Shown: piece after piece, positions 17,308 to 26,777 of the stretch
Layout: each line of letters starts with the position of its first letter
Numbering within the stretch: position 1 is the stretch's first letter
Assembly: GCF_030053115.1 (NCBI RefSeq)
Contig: NZ_CP125619.1
Coordinates: 3,049,501-3,113,500, forward strand
DNA: 64,000 bases
Reading direction: 5' to 3'
Origin: Pseudomonas svalbardensis
GTDB taxonomy: Bacteria > Pseudomonadota > Gammaproteobacteria > Pseudomonadales > Pseudomonadaceae
Position numbers and translations under genes: made by a program
The notes under the pieces: generated by a model
Told to the model about the DNA's origin: nothing
Seen by the model: only the letters and a program-made list of their open reading frames with translations
Databases searched by the model: none

Positions 17308-18320
17308 TTTTTCCACTAATTTTTTAATGTAAATTTTTTATTCCTTATATTGCGCTCTGGATTCTTGTTAATTTAATTATGTATTGTCAGTTTCAGTTTA
17401 AATTCCCTCCCCTTTATGGGTTGCGAACTTTCTGAACGACCTCAGAAATTATTTAACCCAATATTGTCAGATTGTGCGAGTTCTGTTTTTTGTTTTTTTG
17501 GGCTTAATGGCTTAATGGCTAAATGCGGAGTTAGACTTTTTGGAGCGGCTTTTCTCGGCGCGCGGTCAGTGGCAATTGTTGGGTAATTCAAGCTTCAGCT
17601 CTACATTGACTGAATGATATGCGCCGCTACGAAGTCCAGGCAGAGCCCAGGAAATGATTGGAAAAGCAGGAATGGTTTTTCCATTTAAATTTTTAAATGG
17701 AAACGCCCTCTGAAACATCCACTTATTTCGTTGAATGCCCGAGAAAGCCCTGTTTTCGTGGGATTCACGGCTTTTAGGTACGATTAGCACATGGCATTTC
17801 CACTTATTGTTTTAATAAACAGCGGCGCAATCGAGGAAGGCTACGATCCGGCTCCGTGTCATTGATCATGTCGTTCAGGAGCAGCGGCGAGCCAACGTGC
17901 ATCAGTGCGTGATTGCAAGACGAATGGTGGTGGATATGGCGCTGGCCCAGTATTACGGGCTTTGAGGAAGTTGCAACGGCTTTGACAGGCTTCGGTTTAG
18001 GCTCTGGTCTGCAAGTGGGCGCTGAGCTTCAGCAGGTCTCCGGCAAGACCTTGGCAGCGTTCTATCAGCATGGAATGTCCACTTATTTCGTCTCGGGAAA
18101 CGGAGGGTTGGAATGTCCACTTATTTCCTCAAAAATCGCTGGAGCCCTTGTCTTGCGTGGGTTTCAGGGCGACCATGGATTCGCACCCTCGGTTTTCAGT
18201 CCACTAATTTCTCCTTGGAGTAGAGAGCTATTCCATTTGAGCTTAATTTATAAATATTGTTTTAAATCAATTAGATACGAATTTTTACCTAACAAATTTT
18301 TCCACTGGTTTTGTTAAAAC
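17308..18320 (+). repeat. Family of short direct repeats, core TCCACTWATTT
   Basis: At least seven same-strand copies of a core resembling TTCCACTTATTT lie in this AT-rich stretch: near 17312, 17718, 17799, 18077, 18115, 18199 and 18300. Two copies (18073 and 18111) share GAATGTCCACTTATTTC. A related TTTTCCATTTAAATTT occurs near 17679. They are not in an evident gene. Spaced direct repeats of this size resemble transposase-binding end repeats (Tn7-like) or iterons. Which of these applies cannot be told here. Confidence 0.5.
17855..17965 (+). pseudogene. Short coding remnant, unidentified
   Basis: One frame reads RVIDHVVQEQRRANVHQCVI, then ARRMVVDMALAQYYGL and a stop. The composition looks like true protein in contrast to the surrounding DNA, yet there is no start codon or N-terminal part. 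It lies within the repeat-rich spacer between the two recombinases and may be what is left of a gene of the element that owns the repeats. I do not recognise the family. Confidence 0.35.
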
Positions 18321-18886
18321 AACCTGTCGGATTGGCATGTTGGACGCGCTCAAGCCCCCGGAAATCAAGGGCTTGAGGGGGGAGAGCGAGGGGCTTTCCA
18401 CTCAAACCGCGATTGGCGCAGAACGGCTTTTAAGTCTGAATCTCCAGTTTTTAGGTACCACGGACACATGAACATTTCTAACATGGCATCTGGTTTAACA
18501 TAATATACATTATGCGAACTATCATGTGCGGGACTGGGGGGCTCTAGGCTACTTTTCACCTGGTGATCAGCGCTCAGGTGTTGCTACTAGCAACACACGT
18601 TCAGGACGATGACTCCTGTGGCCCCCCCTTAAAGATGGCGCCTTAAGTGGCGCCACCCATTTTTGTTTCGAAAGCCTTGTAGGCCGTGCCTCTGCGAACA
18701 TTCCTCAATCTCGGAGAACGCCATTTCAGTGCTTTTTAATCTGGCGGAATAGGCCCTAACACATGGTATGACTACTTTTTTGTTGGTTCGGGACGCCGTA
18801 TGCCGCGTAGAAATGCTTCCGCGCGTCCTGGTAAGCGCCCATTTCGAGCAGGTTGCCCCAGTGCAATAAAGAGCCCGAATGCACGA
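17966..18886. other. Non-coding part of the recombinase spacer
   Basis: Apart from the listed repeats I see no credible gene. A short palindrome GGCGCC-TTAAGT-GGCGCC at 18637-18654 is followed by CACCCATTTTT and could terminate transcription. The open frames present have no protein-like composition and no ribosome sites. Confidence 0.4.
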
Positions 18887-19520
18887 CCACTTTTAAAACT
18901 GGCTAAAACCTTTAAAAATGACCCCGTCTGTAGCCCAATGATAATGATGGTTTGCGATTTTCTGAAACCTAAAAAGCGCTCGAAATATGTGCTTAGCCGC
19001 GTAGGTTCGATCGTTCGCATCAGAACGTACCAGTCTCATCGACCGGTACGCGAAGACCCAGAAAGATCGTATATCAGGGCAGCAACCCGGAAGCTACGCC
19101 TAGGTAGTCTAAACTTCGCCTGCGCCACTAAGGCTAAGCTTGATTGAGGGCATGCAACACCGGCGTGCGTTACGTGGATAAACATTGTAGCGAGCGACCG
19201 ATATGTCAGCTCAGAGAGATTCGAGCACATCGAATAGCGCTATATAGACGAAAGGAGCGTATCTAAAGGTGTTCCAGACTGAAGCTTCGAAGAAGCTTCA
19301 TTATAAAATCACTAACAGTTCTGGATTTCAAGAGTATTTCTTATGGACTGACAACTGGTTGCTCAAGATGCGCACCTCATTAAAAAAAGCTTTTAAAAAT
19401 GATCGAAACCTTTAAAGCTGGTCAGACCCACTAATTATGGCGGTTGCTGCTGTGCAGTCCGTATTATTAGGATGGTGTAGCTATAACACTTTTAAAAATG
19501 GCTGAATCTTTTAAAAGTGG
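18887..19520 (+). repeat. Three copies of a double TTTTAAAA palindrome site
   Basis: Three places carry two TTTTAAAA-centred half-palindromes about 20 bp apart: 18887-18921, 19388-19422 and 19487-19520. The ideal unit reads CCACTTTTAAAANTGG followed by CTGAAACC and a second TTTAAAANTGG. In the first copy CCACTTTTAAAACTGG is nearly a perfect palindrome, as is CTTTTAAAAGTGG in the third. Two-turn spacing of two palindromes suggests cooperative protein binding, for example by the recombinases or a regulator of the gene starting at 19802. Confidence 0.6.
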
Positions 19521-19801
19521 CCCCTTAGGTTATGGTTGTAGTGAAGACCAGCCACCCTCTATCTAAAGCGCTATTGGCGCCTCTCAATAGCTGGGTAGTT
19601 TGAGCGCGGTACCCGCACAGTTTGGGGCTTGCGGCCGTGTAGTCGGCGTTTCTCAGCCAGGGCTCGGTCAAAACTGTCAATATATGACTAATTATTCTTA
19701 AGTTGCCTGGTCATCAGTCAAGCTTTGAAAGAGAAAACTTGCAAAGACATGTTTGCGATGTATAACCTACATGCCATCGATCAAATGTTTAGGGCTATGC
19801 G

Positions 19802-21211
19802 ATGAGCGATTCATCCAGGCAGACGGACACACTCGCCTCGAACAAGCGGAAGGATACGCCCCCTACTTCCGATAACTGTCAGAATCGGAAATCTGCAATG
19901 CAGTATTCCATGAAGGATAACAATATGCCGGCCCCGCATCCGCTGTTCAACACCTATAAAGAATTCGTCAATCACACTTGCGATGAACCCGACCCGAGTC
20001 TGCCGCTGGTGATGCGCTATTTGGCGAACTTTGATGCGCATCTGAAACCCGTGGACGGGTTCGAAGCGGTCAGTGGTTTTCTGCGTACATACTCAAACGT
20101 CGAGGCAACATTTGTTTCATATCGCACCCATGCCGAGCGGCTTCTGCTTTGGGCATTGTTAATCAGAAAGAAGCCCTTGATGGAGCTGCGTCGCGCAGAC
20201 GCCGAAGCCTTCTTGGAGTTCTGCATGGCTCCACCCATAGGTTGGCTTGGCCCAGTGACACGCAGCAGGTTCCTGTGCGTTGCATTCGACAAAGATTTAG
20301 AGCTATGCCCAAATCCACGCTGGCACCCATTCTCGGTGAAGACAGCGAATCGCATAACTAATGCAGCTGATCTTGAAGGCCCAGTTACTGGCGTACGGTA
20401 CCAACCATCCCGAGGGAGCATTTCCCAAGTTTTTTCGGTTTGCAGCAGCTTGTACGAATACGGTCTGGATGAGGGCCTGACGTCGACGAATCCCTTCAGG
20501 GCGATCAAACAGAAATCGCGCTTCAAAGCATCGCGCTCAATGGAGCAAACCGGACGCGCCCTCACTCCACTTCAATGGGACTTCGTACTGACCACCGCTG
20601 AAAAAATGGCAGCAACGGCTCCTGAACAGCATGAACGCACTCTGTTCATCGCCGCTACGTTATTTTCGATGTACCTACGCGTTTCAGATATCTGTGGTCG
20701 GGTGAATTGGCAGCCCACAATGGGTTCCTTCAAGACAGATCATGAAGGCAACTGGTGGTTCCACCTCATTGGTAAGGGTGACAAAGCCGCCAAGGTAGCT
20801 GTAAGGCCGGAATACATTGATCGTTACCTGAAGCGCTACCGGCGCTTTATGGGGCTGTCTGAACTGCCATTAACTAATGAGCAGACCCCTCTGATTGCGA
20901 CCTTGAATGGTCGTCCAGGGTTATCCACTCGAATGGTTCATTCGATCATCCAGAAGCTATTTGACCGCGCTGTTGATGAAATGGTGAACGAAGATCGCCA
21001 GCCTGGCGAGATCGAGGCTCTGCGGGTTGCCTCCACACATTGGTTAAGGCATACGGCTGCGACACTTGATGCTCCTTGGCGAGATGCCAAGGACTTGCAG
21101 ATGGATTTACGTCACAACAATTTGTCCACAACTCAGGACATTTACTACAGCAGTTATGAAGATAAGCGCTCTTACTCGCTTAAAAATCTGGGTTTGAAAA
21201 ATCGCGACTAA
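19802..21211 (+). CDS. Tyrosine recombinase (right member of an inverted pair)
   Basis: 469 residues from the ATG at 19802 (AGGG ribosome site). Another ATG at 19925 has an AAGGA site and matches the N-terminus of the left homologue (PLFNTYKEF against PIFETYEIF), so 428 residues is possible. Catalytic residues are intact: MYLRVSDICGR, HWLRHTAATLDAP, DLRHNNLSTTQDIYYSS. The homologue at 15740 shares the same domain layout, including the TPLQWDFVL and GNWWFHLIGKGDKAAKVAVR blocks. A third recombinase-like gene follows after 27 bp. Three palindrome pairs lie upstream. Confidence 0.88.
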   Translation: MSDSSRQTDTLASNKRKDTPPTSDNCQNRKSAMQYSMKDNNMPAPHPLFNTYKEFVNHTCDEPDPSLPLVMRYLANFDAHLKPVDGFEAVSGFLRTYSNVEATFVSYRTHAERLLLWALLIRKKPLMELRRADAEAFLEFCMAPPIGWLGPVTRSRFLCVAFDKDLELCPNPRWHPFSVKTANRITNAADLEGPVTGVRYQPSRGSISQVFSVCSSLYEYGLDEGLTSTNPFRAIKQKSRFKASRSMEQTGRALTPLQWDFVLTTAEKMAATAPEQHERTLFIAATLFSMYLRVSDICGRVNWQPTMGSFKTDHEGNWWFHLIGKGDKAAKVAVRPEYIDRYLKRYRRFMGLSELPLTNEQTPLIATLNGRPGLSTRMVHSIIQKLFDRAVDEMVNEDRQPGEIEALRVASTHWLRHTAATLDAPWRDAKDLQMDLRHNNLSTTQDIYYSSYEDKRSYSLKNLGLKNRD

Positions 21212-21238
21212 TTTTCAGAGACAACAGGTAGAAAAATC

Positions 21239-22441
21239 ATGGAATCAATCCCCCGCCCATGCTTTGAAACGCTACAAGAATTTTCACTGCTAGACCCCGA
21301 AACCCTTGATGGCGAGCTCTCAGTAATTCAGCGTTTTCTCAACCGATGCCCAACTAGCAGTCTGCCGACAAAAAGCTACCTGCTAGTGAAGCAGTTTTTG
21401 ATTAAGCATGCCGAACCCACGCGCTATTCAAACTACCGAAGCTGTATAGAGCGACTCTTGCTCTGGAGCATTTTGGAGGCAAAAAAAACCATAACTGATT
21501 TGAATGAAGGCGACATTCAAGAATTTATGAGCTTCTGCACATCCCCCCCGGACTCATGGGTGGCAGATAAGTGTTGCCGGCGATTCACTCCCGGCAAACT
21601 GAAACAGGCAATAGGATTTAACCCAGCTTGGCGTCCATTTAGATTTGACCAACCGTCTATTGGGGAGGATGGTACTCGCATAGCATACATAGCAGGTAGA
21701 GGCGCGCTCGCTATGCAGATGTCTGTAGTTGCGGCTTTTTTTCTGCATCTACACTATTGTGCCCTTATAGCAACCAACCCTGCGCGAAGGCTACACGCTG
21801 CCGGATTTTACGCTATAAGTCTTCCTGTTCACACCGGTGCGAATGTCTTCACTGACGAAGAATTTGCGGTGTTGATGTTGACGCTTAGCGACATGGCGGA
21901 TAAGGAAATCAAATATGAACGTACGCTGCTCATGATTGCTTCCGTTTATTATCTTAGATTGCAGCCATCTGAGGTCGACAGCCTAGGGGGAGATCTAACA
22001 ATCAGTGCTCTGCGACTTATGCGGGATGGAACTTACGATTTAGTGGAGGAGAAGTTTCCCGGCAATCACTCGTGGAAAATACATTCTGAGTTTATAGATC
22101 ACTATGTGAATCGTTTTCGTAAAAAATTTGGCCGACAATGCATTCCATTGGAGCGTGATCACACATTGTTGCTCGGGAAGATTCGTGGCAAAGATTCGAT
22201 CAGTTCAGCTCATGCGAGACTCTTATTCCGGAAAGTCTGTCAGGTCGTCATTGATACTCTTACCGAGAGCGGATGTGTGGTCTCGCCTGACTCAGTGTTC
22301 TGTAAAGCGAGCCTGCTCTGGTTGCGAGAAACAAGTATGCACCACAGCGCAAGGACGATGGGGATGGATGACGTAATTCGACTTGTGCGAAAATCAAACG
22401 CCGAAAGTGCCTACCAACGTTTCTTTGCACGGCGTGGTTAG
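21239..22441 (+). CDS. Degenerate tyrosine-recombinase-like protein, probably non-catalytic
   Basis: 400 residues in tandem with the recombinase ending at 21211. The N-terminal part is plainly related (SNYRSCIERLLLWSIL against SYRTHAERLLLWALL; EFMSFCTSPPDSW against EFCMAPPIGW). In the catalytic half, the H-x-x-R box is now LLWLRETSMHH, so the histidine is lost. The late box is VRKSNAESAYQRFF, with Lys at the second His position and Phe at the nucleophile position. Only one or two arginines remain. It probably acts as an architectural or regulatory partner of the upstream recombinase. Codon use is more AT-rich than in its neighbour. Confidence 0.75.
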   Translation: MESIPRPCFETLQEFSLLDPETLDGELSVIQRFLNRCPTSSLPTKSYLLVKQFLIKHAEPTRYSNYRSCIERLLLWSILEAKKTITDLNEGDIQEFMSFCTSPPDSWVADKCCRRFTPGKLKQAIGFNPAWRPFRFDQPSIGEDGTRIAYIAGRGALAMQMSVVAAFFLHLHYCALIATNPARRLHAAGFYAISLPVHTGANVFTDEEFAVLMLTLSDMADKEIKYERTLLMIASVYYLRLQPSEVDSLGGDLTISALRLMRDGTYDLVEEKFPGNHSWKIHSEFIDHYVNRFRKKFGRQCIPLERDHTLLLGKIRGKDSISSAHARLLFRKVCQVVIDTLTESGCVVSPDSVFCKASLLWLRETSMHHSARTMGMDDVIRLVRKSNAESAYQRFFARRG

Positions 22442-22494
22442 GATCTAGCAGGCCTGCCCTACTCTTTAAGGGGGTTATTTTTAGTAAGCCTTTT

Positions 22495-22526
22495 TAGCTC
22501 AACTAAATAGTCATTTAGTTGAGCTA
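22495..22526. repeat. Perfect long palindrome
   Basis: Arms TAGCTCAACTAAAT and ATTTAGTTGAGCTA are fully complementary around the loop AGTC. On the minus strand the hairpin is followed by AAAAA rather than T's; on the plus strand no T-run follows either. It may still act as a bidirectional terminator for the convergent recombinase and helicase genes, or be a protein-binding site. Confidence 0.6.
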
Positions 22527-22783
22527 GCTATGCTATTTTGCCCGTGGGCTGAATCTCTTCATCAGCCAAACGACTTCATTTTGAACGCTATCGTGCCTTG
22601 GCATTGCTTCTCCTCAACGACAGCTGGGATGCTTGGTTTAGGCAACACTCCTCTTATTAGGCTTACGTGCAGCTAATCGTTAGATGACTTGTTATGAAAT
22701 ATTGCAAGCTTCCAGAAGCTCCTGCCCCCCTCATACCAAAATCCTGAAAGCTCATCCTGTGGGCGTGGCTCTCCGAGCTCGGC

Positions 22784-22903
22784 TGTCGTGAATTAAGCCG
22801 CCCGCAAAGCGTCCGTCTTAACACTGGGGATTTCCATCTTCACGCCTGCGCGCTCCGCTTGCCTGTCCCTGCGTGGTGGTCATAGCTTGGAGCTCTCAAC
22901 GAA
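22784..22903. repeat. Dispersed repeat, copy 1
   Basis: Shares the ordered blocks CGGCTGTCGTGAAT, CTTCACGCCT/CCTCACGCCT, CGCGCTCCGCTTGC and TTGGAGCT with 46883-47030, with variable spacing. No protein frame is conserved between the copies. It could be a small RNA, a decayed mobile element end or another non-coding module of the island. Confidence 0.4.
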
Positions 22904-23098
22904 GTCGGCGCTCGATACAAGCCCCCTTGCTCGAGGCTTCAGGCGCTGAAATTTCTTGCGAAATTTACGCTACGCACAGCGCTGAATCCGCTTCGCAGTA
23001 GCCACCGCTTATTCATCGATACCCAAGGGGGCCACTGGAAAATGAGCGTTCGATCTGCCATGAGATCATTACACTCATGAGCGCCCTGCTCCTTTCAA

Positions 23099-24166
23099 TT
23101 ACGGCACCCACACCGGTAGTTTGGAGTTTCCAGGTTTGTCGATGATGATCGCTAAGCTTTGCTTGGCCCGCGTAGCTGCAACATAAAAGGCGGCCGCCGG
23201 CGTTGATTCCAGGAAGGTCTGCTTCTGAATGAAAGCCTTGATCGGCGCCGTTGGCATGATCAGCACACGCTCGAACGTGGCGCCTTTTGATACCTTAAAA
23301 TTCATGAAGTCCAAAGCGAACTCCTTACCCGAAGCTATGGTGCTGCGCAGGCACTGAGGTCGGTATCGCTCGACGTATTGGTCGACATGTTTTGAGTGCA
23401 CCAGGTAAACGCCATCATGTTCAGACACCACGTGGTTCTCAGATGTGGTTCCTGGGAAACCCCATGACTCATCAAAAATGGTGTCAGAGAACGTCGCAAT
23501 CTCGGTTCGGCAGCGGTAAGTCGTGGTCGCATAGTCAATGCTAAGCAGCCCTCCCTTTTCGCGTACAAGGAACCATTCAAGTGCACCTGCATACCCATAC
23601 TGTTTATTTTTCTGTCCCCGTGGGTTTGTTGAGAGCACCGCTTGGCGCACGTCACCAACCATGCGGACGTCGATCCGCGACTCAAGTAATTCATGGACGA
23701 TTTCCCAATCGTAGCCACTGAGATCTTGTACCTCGTCGATCAGAATTTCGTCGTAGAGACACTCAAGTCTGCGTATCAACGCTGGGGTGGCCGCCATAAG
23801 CTCCCGCGCGAGGCGGCCGAGCTCGCATGCGTAGATTTGGTTGCTACCATCCATAAACCTTAGCCTGTCCTTCGCAAACATGCTGGGACGGCCCTCGAAG
23901 TTGAAGCCCCCTACCCGCTCGCCTGGGAATTTGAATGGCAGGAACGGTTTTGCAAAGTGGCGAAGCAAGAATGTGTACCAGCCAAGGACTTCGATGTTGT
24001 GGCGATCGCCAGCTTGGGAGCCGAGGCGATGGATCAGTTCCTGCTGATTGGTCTGGGTGAACGTGACAACGAGCACGCGCCGTTCGGTAGGTATGGCTTT
24101 GCAGTGATCGACCAGCCCTTGAGTTTTTCTACCACCAGCGACAGCCAAGGTCAGAATGCTAGGCAT
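23099..24166 (-). CDS. gajB: GajB-like UvrD/Rep-family helicase of a Gabija-type system
   Basis: 355 residues, shorter than typical GajB (about 500). It has an unusual Walker A region (LAVAGGRKTQ, residues 7-16; most UvrD proteins have GSGKT), a Walker B box DEVQDL at 144-149, and a C-terminal motif VI-like FYVAATRAKQSLAI. Between them lie motif III/IV-like segments (MVGDVRQAVL; IDYATTTYRC). It overlaps the upstream OLD nuclease gene by 8 bp. Known Gabija systems pair an OLD-family nuclease GajA with UvrD-like GajB, where GajB senses DNA ends or nucleotides and activates GajA. Pairing and order fit; the small size points to a compact variant. Confidence 0.75.
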   Translation of the reverse strand: MPSILTLAVAGGRKTQGLVDHCKAIPTERRVLVVTFTQTNQQELIHRLGSQAGDRHNIEVLGWYTFLLRHFAKPFLPFKFPGERVGGFNFEGRPSMFAKDRLRFMDGSNQIYACELGRLARELMAATPALIRRLECLYDEILIDEVQDLSGYDWEIVHELLESRIDVRMVGDVRQAVLSTNPRGQKNKQYGYAGALEWFLVREKGGLLSIDYATTTYRCRTEIATFSDTIFDESWGFPGTTSENHVVSEHDGVYLVHSKHVDQYVERYRPQCLRSTIASGKEFALDFMNFKVSKGATFERVLIMPTAPIKAFIQKQTFLESTPAAAFYVAATRAKQSLAIIIDKPGNSKLPVWVP

Positions 24167-25763
24167 AGTGGATGAACTCCGCCGCGGCCTTCATGTAGGC
24201 CGGTGGGCTAAGTACCTCATCCGACTCAGCTAGTCGAATTGCTCCTTCCGTTTTCTCTCGTGCCATCCAGGTCAATAACGTCGCTGCCGCAGTGATGCCA
24301 AGCATCGTGCGCAAGTGAGGCTCGCCATTCGCCGTAATGAGTTGTGGTTCGAGCGTGGTGCCGTCGGCGACTAAGCCAATGAACAGCTCTCTTCGCTTCG
24401 CGTCCAGCCACTTTTCAACCGGTTCACGTAGCTCGGCTGGATCAACGCCGTCGTTGTCGCGCATCACAGCTACAGGTTTGTTGATCGCTGCGCAAAGCTC
24501 CAAGCATCGCGCCAAAGCCAGTCCACGCATGCTGATGACATCTATACCGTGGGCCATCGGGCGTGCGCTGAAGCAATCTTCATAGACGCGTTCGAAGATG
24601 ATTTCATCAGATGGGCCTTCGACCAAGACGACCTTTTTCGCTAGCACTAGACGGAGGGTGTCATAGCCAGGCAGCCTTTGGAAATAGCTCACTGTATCAG
24701 TATGAAGTTCTGTGATTTTGGACGCGCTGTTCCGGTGAAGAAGCAGCAATGCGTCGAGACCGAGCCGGTTCAACACGTATGTGCTGTGAGTCGAAATGAA
24801 TAGCTGCTGCTCTTCCGTGGCCAGATCTTCGATACGATTGAGTAGGGTCGTCAAGCTCGTGTGAGATAGATGGTTTTCGGGCTCCTCGATCATCACGATG
24901 TTCGCCCTTGAGGAATGACGCTTCATTGCGAGAGAGATCTTGATCGCAGCCTGTTGACCCTGGCCTGCCATCGCAAACGGTAAGCCGTCGACGTGTGGAG
25001 TGACCACGCTTTCCCAAGATGTGCGGGATGTCTGATCCATGGCCAGCGCCATGGGCTCTTCCTGGAGCGCTGCGCCTAGACCCGAAAGTCGCTTGTTCAC
25101 CGGTGCCAGCGCGCCATCTGTCATGGACGCTTTGATATTGCGGTAGTCCAACGAAATCTCTGCTTTCTCGGATGACTCCAAGTGATCGCTTAGGATTTGG
25201 CGAAGATGGTAGTCGACGCCGGCGGCGGATTTGACCGTACGGGAGTCGATGGTGGCCACCGAGAGCGCTCGCGGCCGTCGTGTGAGTTCATTATCAGCGA
25301 ACGACCGCCATTCGTAGGTGTAGTACTCAACGGGGAGTAGCGGAGAAGGATTTTTAAGCCATTCATCCAGCTCATCCTTGTACTCCTCGTTGGGGAAGAC
25401 GGAGAGAAAGACACCAGGACAAGCGTTCGTTGGAACGTCGGCGTTCACTGCGCCCAGCAGTCCCTGGAGATCTTCCGTGTCCTGCAGATAGAGCTCGATG
25501 AGAATCTGTGGGAGTGCCGGCTTCATTCCAGCCCTTCTTAGTGCAAGAAACTCAGCCACCATCTCGGTGTTGAACCAGTGAGGATTCAGCTCCTCCAGGA
25601 TTCCTCTGCCACCGATCCGCCCGTTGAGCGCCAGCGAGATGGCCTCCATTAAGGTGGATTTACCGGCGTCGTTGTCTCCGACCAGGATGTTCACGCCCGG
25701 GTTGGGCTTTAGCAGGAAATCTTTGTAGATGCGGTACCCACGGATGCGGATCTTGGTGATCAC
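24159..25763 (-). CDS. gajA: GajA-like OLD-family ATPase/TOPRIM nuclease
   Basis: 534 residues starting with GTG after an AAGGA site. SMC-like ATPase: Walker A GDNDAGKST (29-37), signature AMAGQGQQAAIKISLA (264-279), Walker B IVMIEEPENHLSH (289-301), and the STHST switch (324-328). The C-terminal TOPRIM nuclease shows VLVEGPSDEIIFERV (379-393; catalytic E382) and MRDNDGV (434-440; metal-binding D436 and D438). This is a class 2 OLD layout as in GajA, an ATP-inhibited site-specific DNA nuclease that acts in phage defence. The helicase-like gene follows in the same operon with 8 bp overlap. A generic class 2 OLD nuclease is the only alternative. Confidence 0.82.
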   Translation of the reverse strand: MITKIRIRGYRIYKDFLLKPNPGVNILVGDNDAGKSTLMEAISLALNGRIGGRGILEELNPHWFNTEMVAEFLALRRAGMKPALPQILIELYLQDTEDLQGLLGAVNADVPTNACPGVFLSVFPNEEYKDELDEWLKNPSPLLPVEYYTYEWRSFADNELTRRPRALSVATIDSRTVKSAAGVDYHLRQILSDHLESSEKAEISLDYRNIKASMTDGALAPVNKRLSGLGAALQEEPMALAMDQTSRTSWESVVTPHVDGLPFAMAGQGQQAAIKISLAMKRHSSRANIVMIEEPENHLSHTSLTTLLNRIEDLATEEQQLFISTHSTYVLNRLGLDALLLLHRNSASKITELHTDTVSYFQRLPGYDTLRLVLAKKVVLVEGPSDEIIFERVYEDCFSARPMAHGIDVISMRGLALARCLELCAAINKPVAVMRDNDGVDPAELREPVEKWLDAKRRELFIGLVADGTTLEPQLITANGEPHLRTMLGITAAATLLTWMAREKTEGAIRLAESDEVLSPPAYMKAAAEFIHYA

Positions 25764-25920
25764 GTTCGACGTTCCTTGGCGAATTGCTGCTATATGGCGC
25801 TTTGATGGCCGTGTTGCCTGATGCTATAAGCGAAGCGGCACGTTGTCGACTCCGTCGTGCTCTGCTGTACGCCCCCTACTTTCACTGCTCCACCAGACAA
25901 CCTAGCGCATAGGATTTCGC

Positions 25921-26748
25921 ATGACCACCCATTACTACCCAAGCCGTAAAGCATTTATCGAATCCTTGGGAGCCACGTGTAAAAACTGGACTTGGAGTTG
26001 GTCGTTTGTGAATCACCAAGAGCGCAAGGTCATATTCGGTGCTTGGGACATTCATATGAACGGCGACCGTACACTCATACTTTGCGAGGGGTGGGAGATA
26101 AAGAAGGGGCGGCGCAACAATGGCTACGCGCAGAGCGTCGAGCATCTCAGGTTAGTCGCCGAGCAGGGATACGAGCTTTATACATTCAAGATTACGCACT
26201 CGGACGAACTCCAGGACGAGGACGGCGTAGGCCCTGCAAAGATCAAAGATTTTGAACGATTTATCACTCGCAAATGGCTGCTTCAGCAGGAAGGTCAATG
26301 GTACGCGTGTGAAGAAGTACCTATCCCTGCAATCCCCGAAGAAGTCAGTCATCTTGAGCTCTACCTAGAGGGGGCACTGCGAGAGGTGAAGGTCAACGCA
26401 TACGAGCGCAATGCTCAGGCCCGGGAAGAATGCATTCGGCATCACAAGGCCGTGTGTGCAGCTTGTAAATTCGACTTCGGCTCGGTCTACGGCGAGATCG
26501 CCAAAGGGCTTATCCATGTTCATCACATCGTACCCCTGAGCACGATCGGCGCGGAATACAAGCTCGATCCAATAACCGATTTGATACCGCTGTGCCCGAA
26601 CTGCCATGCAGTCGTACATCGTGGCGCCGAAGTCTTGAGTATAGATAAGCTCAAAGAATGCTTAGCCGCGGCAAGTGGGGGGATGCCTGAGCTTGTAAAT
26701 AATGCGCCACCTGAGCCCTACCCCTGCACAGTGATTTTAGGGATGTAA
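25921..26748 (+). CDS. HNH endonuclease with an N-terminal substrate-recognition-like domain
   Basis: 275 residues, ATG preceded by AGGA. The C-terminal third is a zinc-stabilised HNH domain: C179/C182 (CAACKFDFG), IHVHHIVPLS with H201/H202, and LCPNCHAVVHR with C225/C228. The N-terminal 125 residues (FVNHQERKVIFGAWDIH, CEGWEIKKGRRNNGYAQSVEHLRLV, YELYTFKIT) form a separate domain seen in McrA-like restriction nucleases of pseudomonads, so a modification-dependent type IV nuclease is likely, though its target is unknown. It is divergent from the Gabija-like operon with 157 bp between them, and a membrane protein gene follows after 29 bp. Confidence 0.8.
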   Translation: MTTHYYPSRKAFIESLGATCKNWTWSWSFVNHQERKVIFGAWDIHMNGDRTLILCEGWEIKKGRRNNGYAQSVEHLRLVAEQGYELYTFKITHSDELQDEDGVGPAKIKDFERFITRKWLLQQEGQWYACEEVPIPAIPEEVSHLELYLEGALREVKVNAYERNAQAREECIRHHKAVCAACKFDFGSVYGEIAKGLIHVHHIVPLSTIGAEYKLDPITDLIPLCPNCHAVVHRGAEVLSIDKLKECLAAASGGMPELVNNAPPEPYPCTVILGM

Positions 26749-26777
26749 CTCCACCACTGTTTCCGCCCGAGGTAATA

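Larger units (their letters stand above)
22442..23098. other. Gene-free interval between the recombinases and the Gabija-like genes
   Basis: No convincing gene on either strand. It contains a perfect 14-bp-arm palindrome (22495-22526) and a diverged copy of a sequence also present near 46.9 kb (22784-22903). Confidence 0.5.

Noticed and set aside
17913..18317. 134-codon open frame in the recombinase spacer
   Set aside because: Consists of repeat sequence and non-protein-like stretches, no ribosome site.
18800..19147. 115-codon open frame before the palindrome pairs
   Set aside because: Basic random composition, overlaps the first palindrome pair, no ribosome site.
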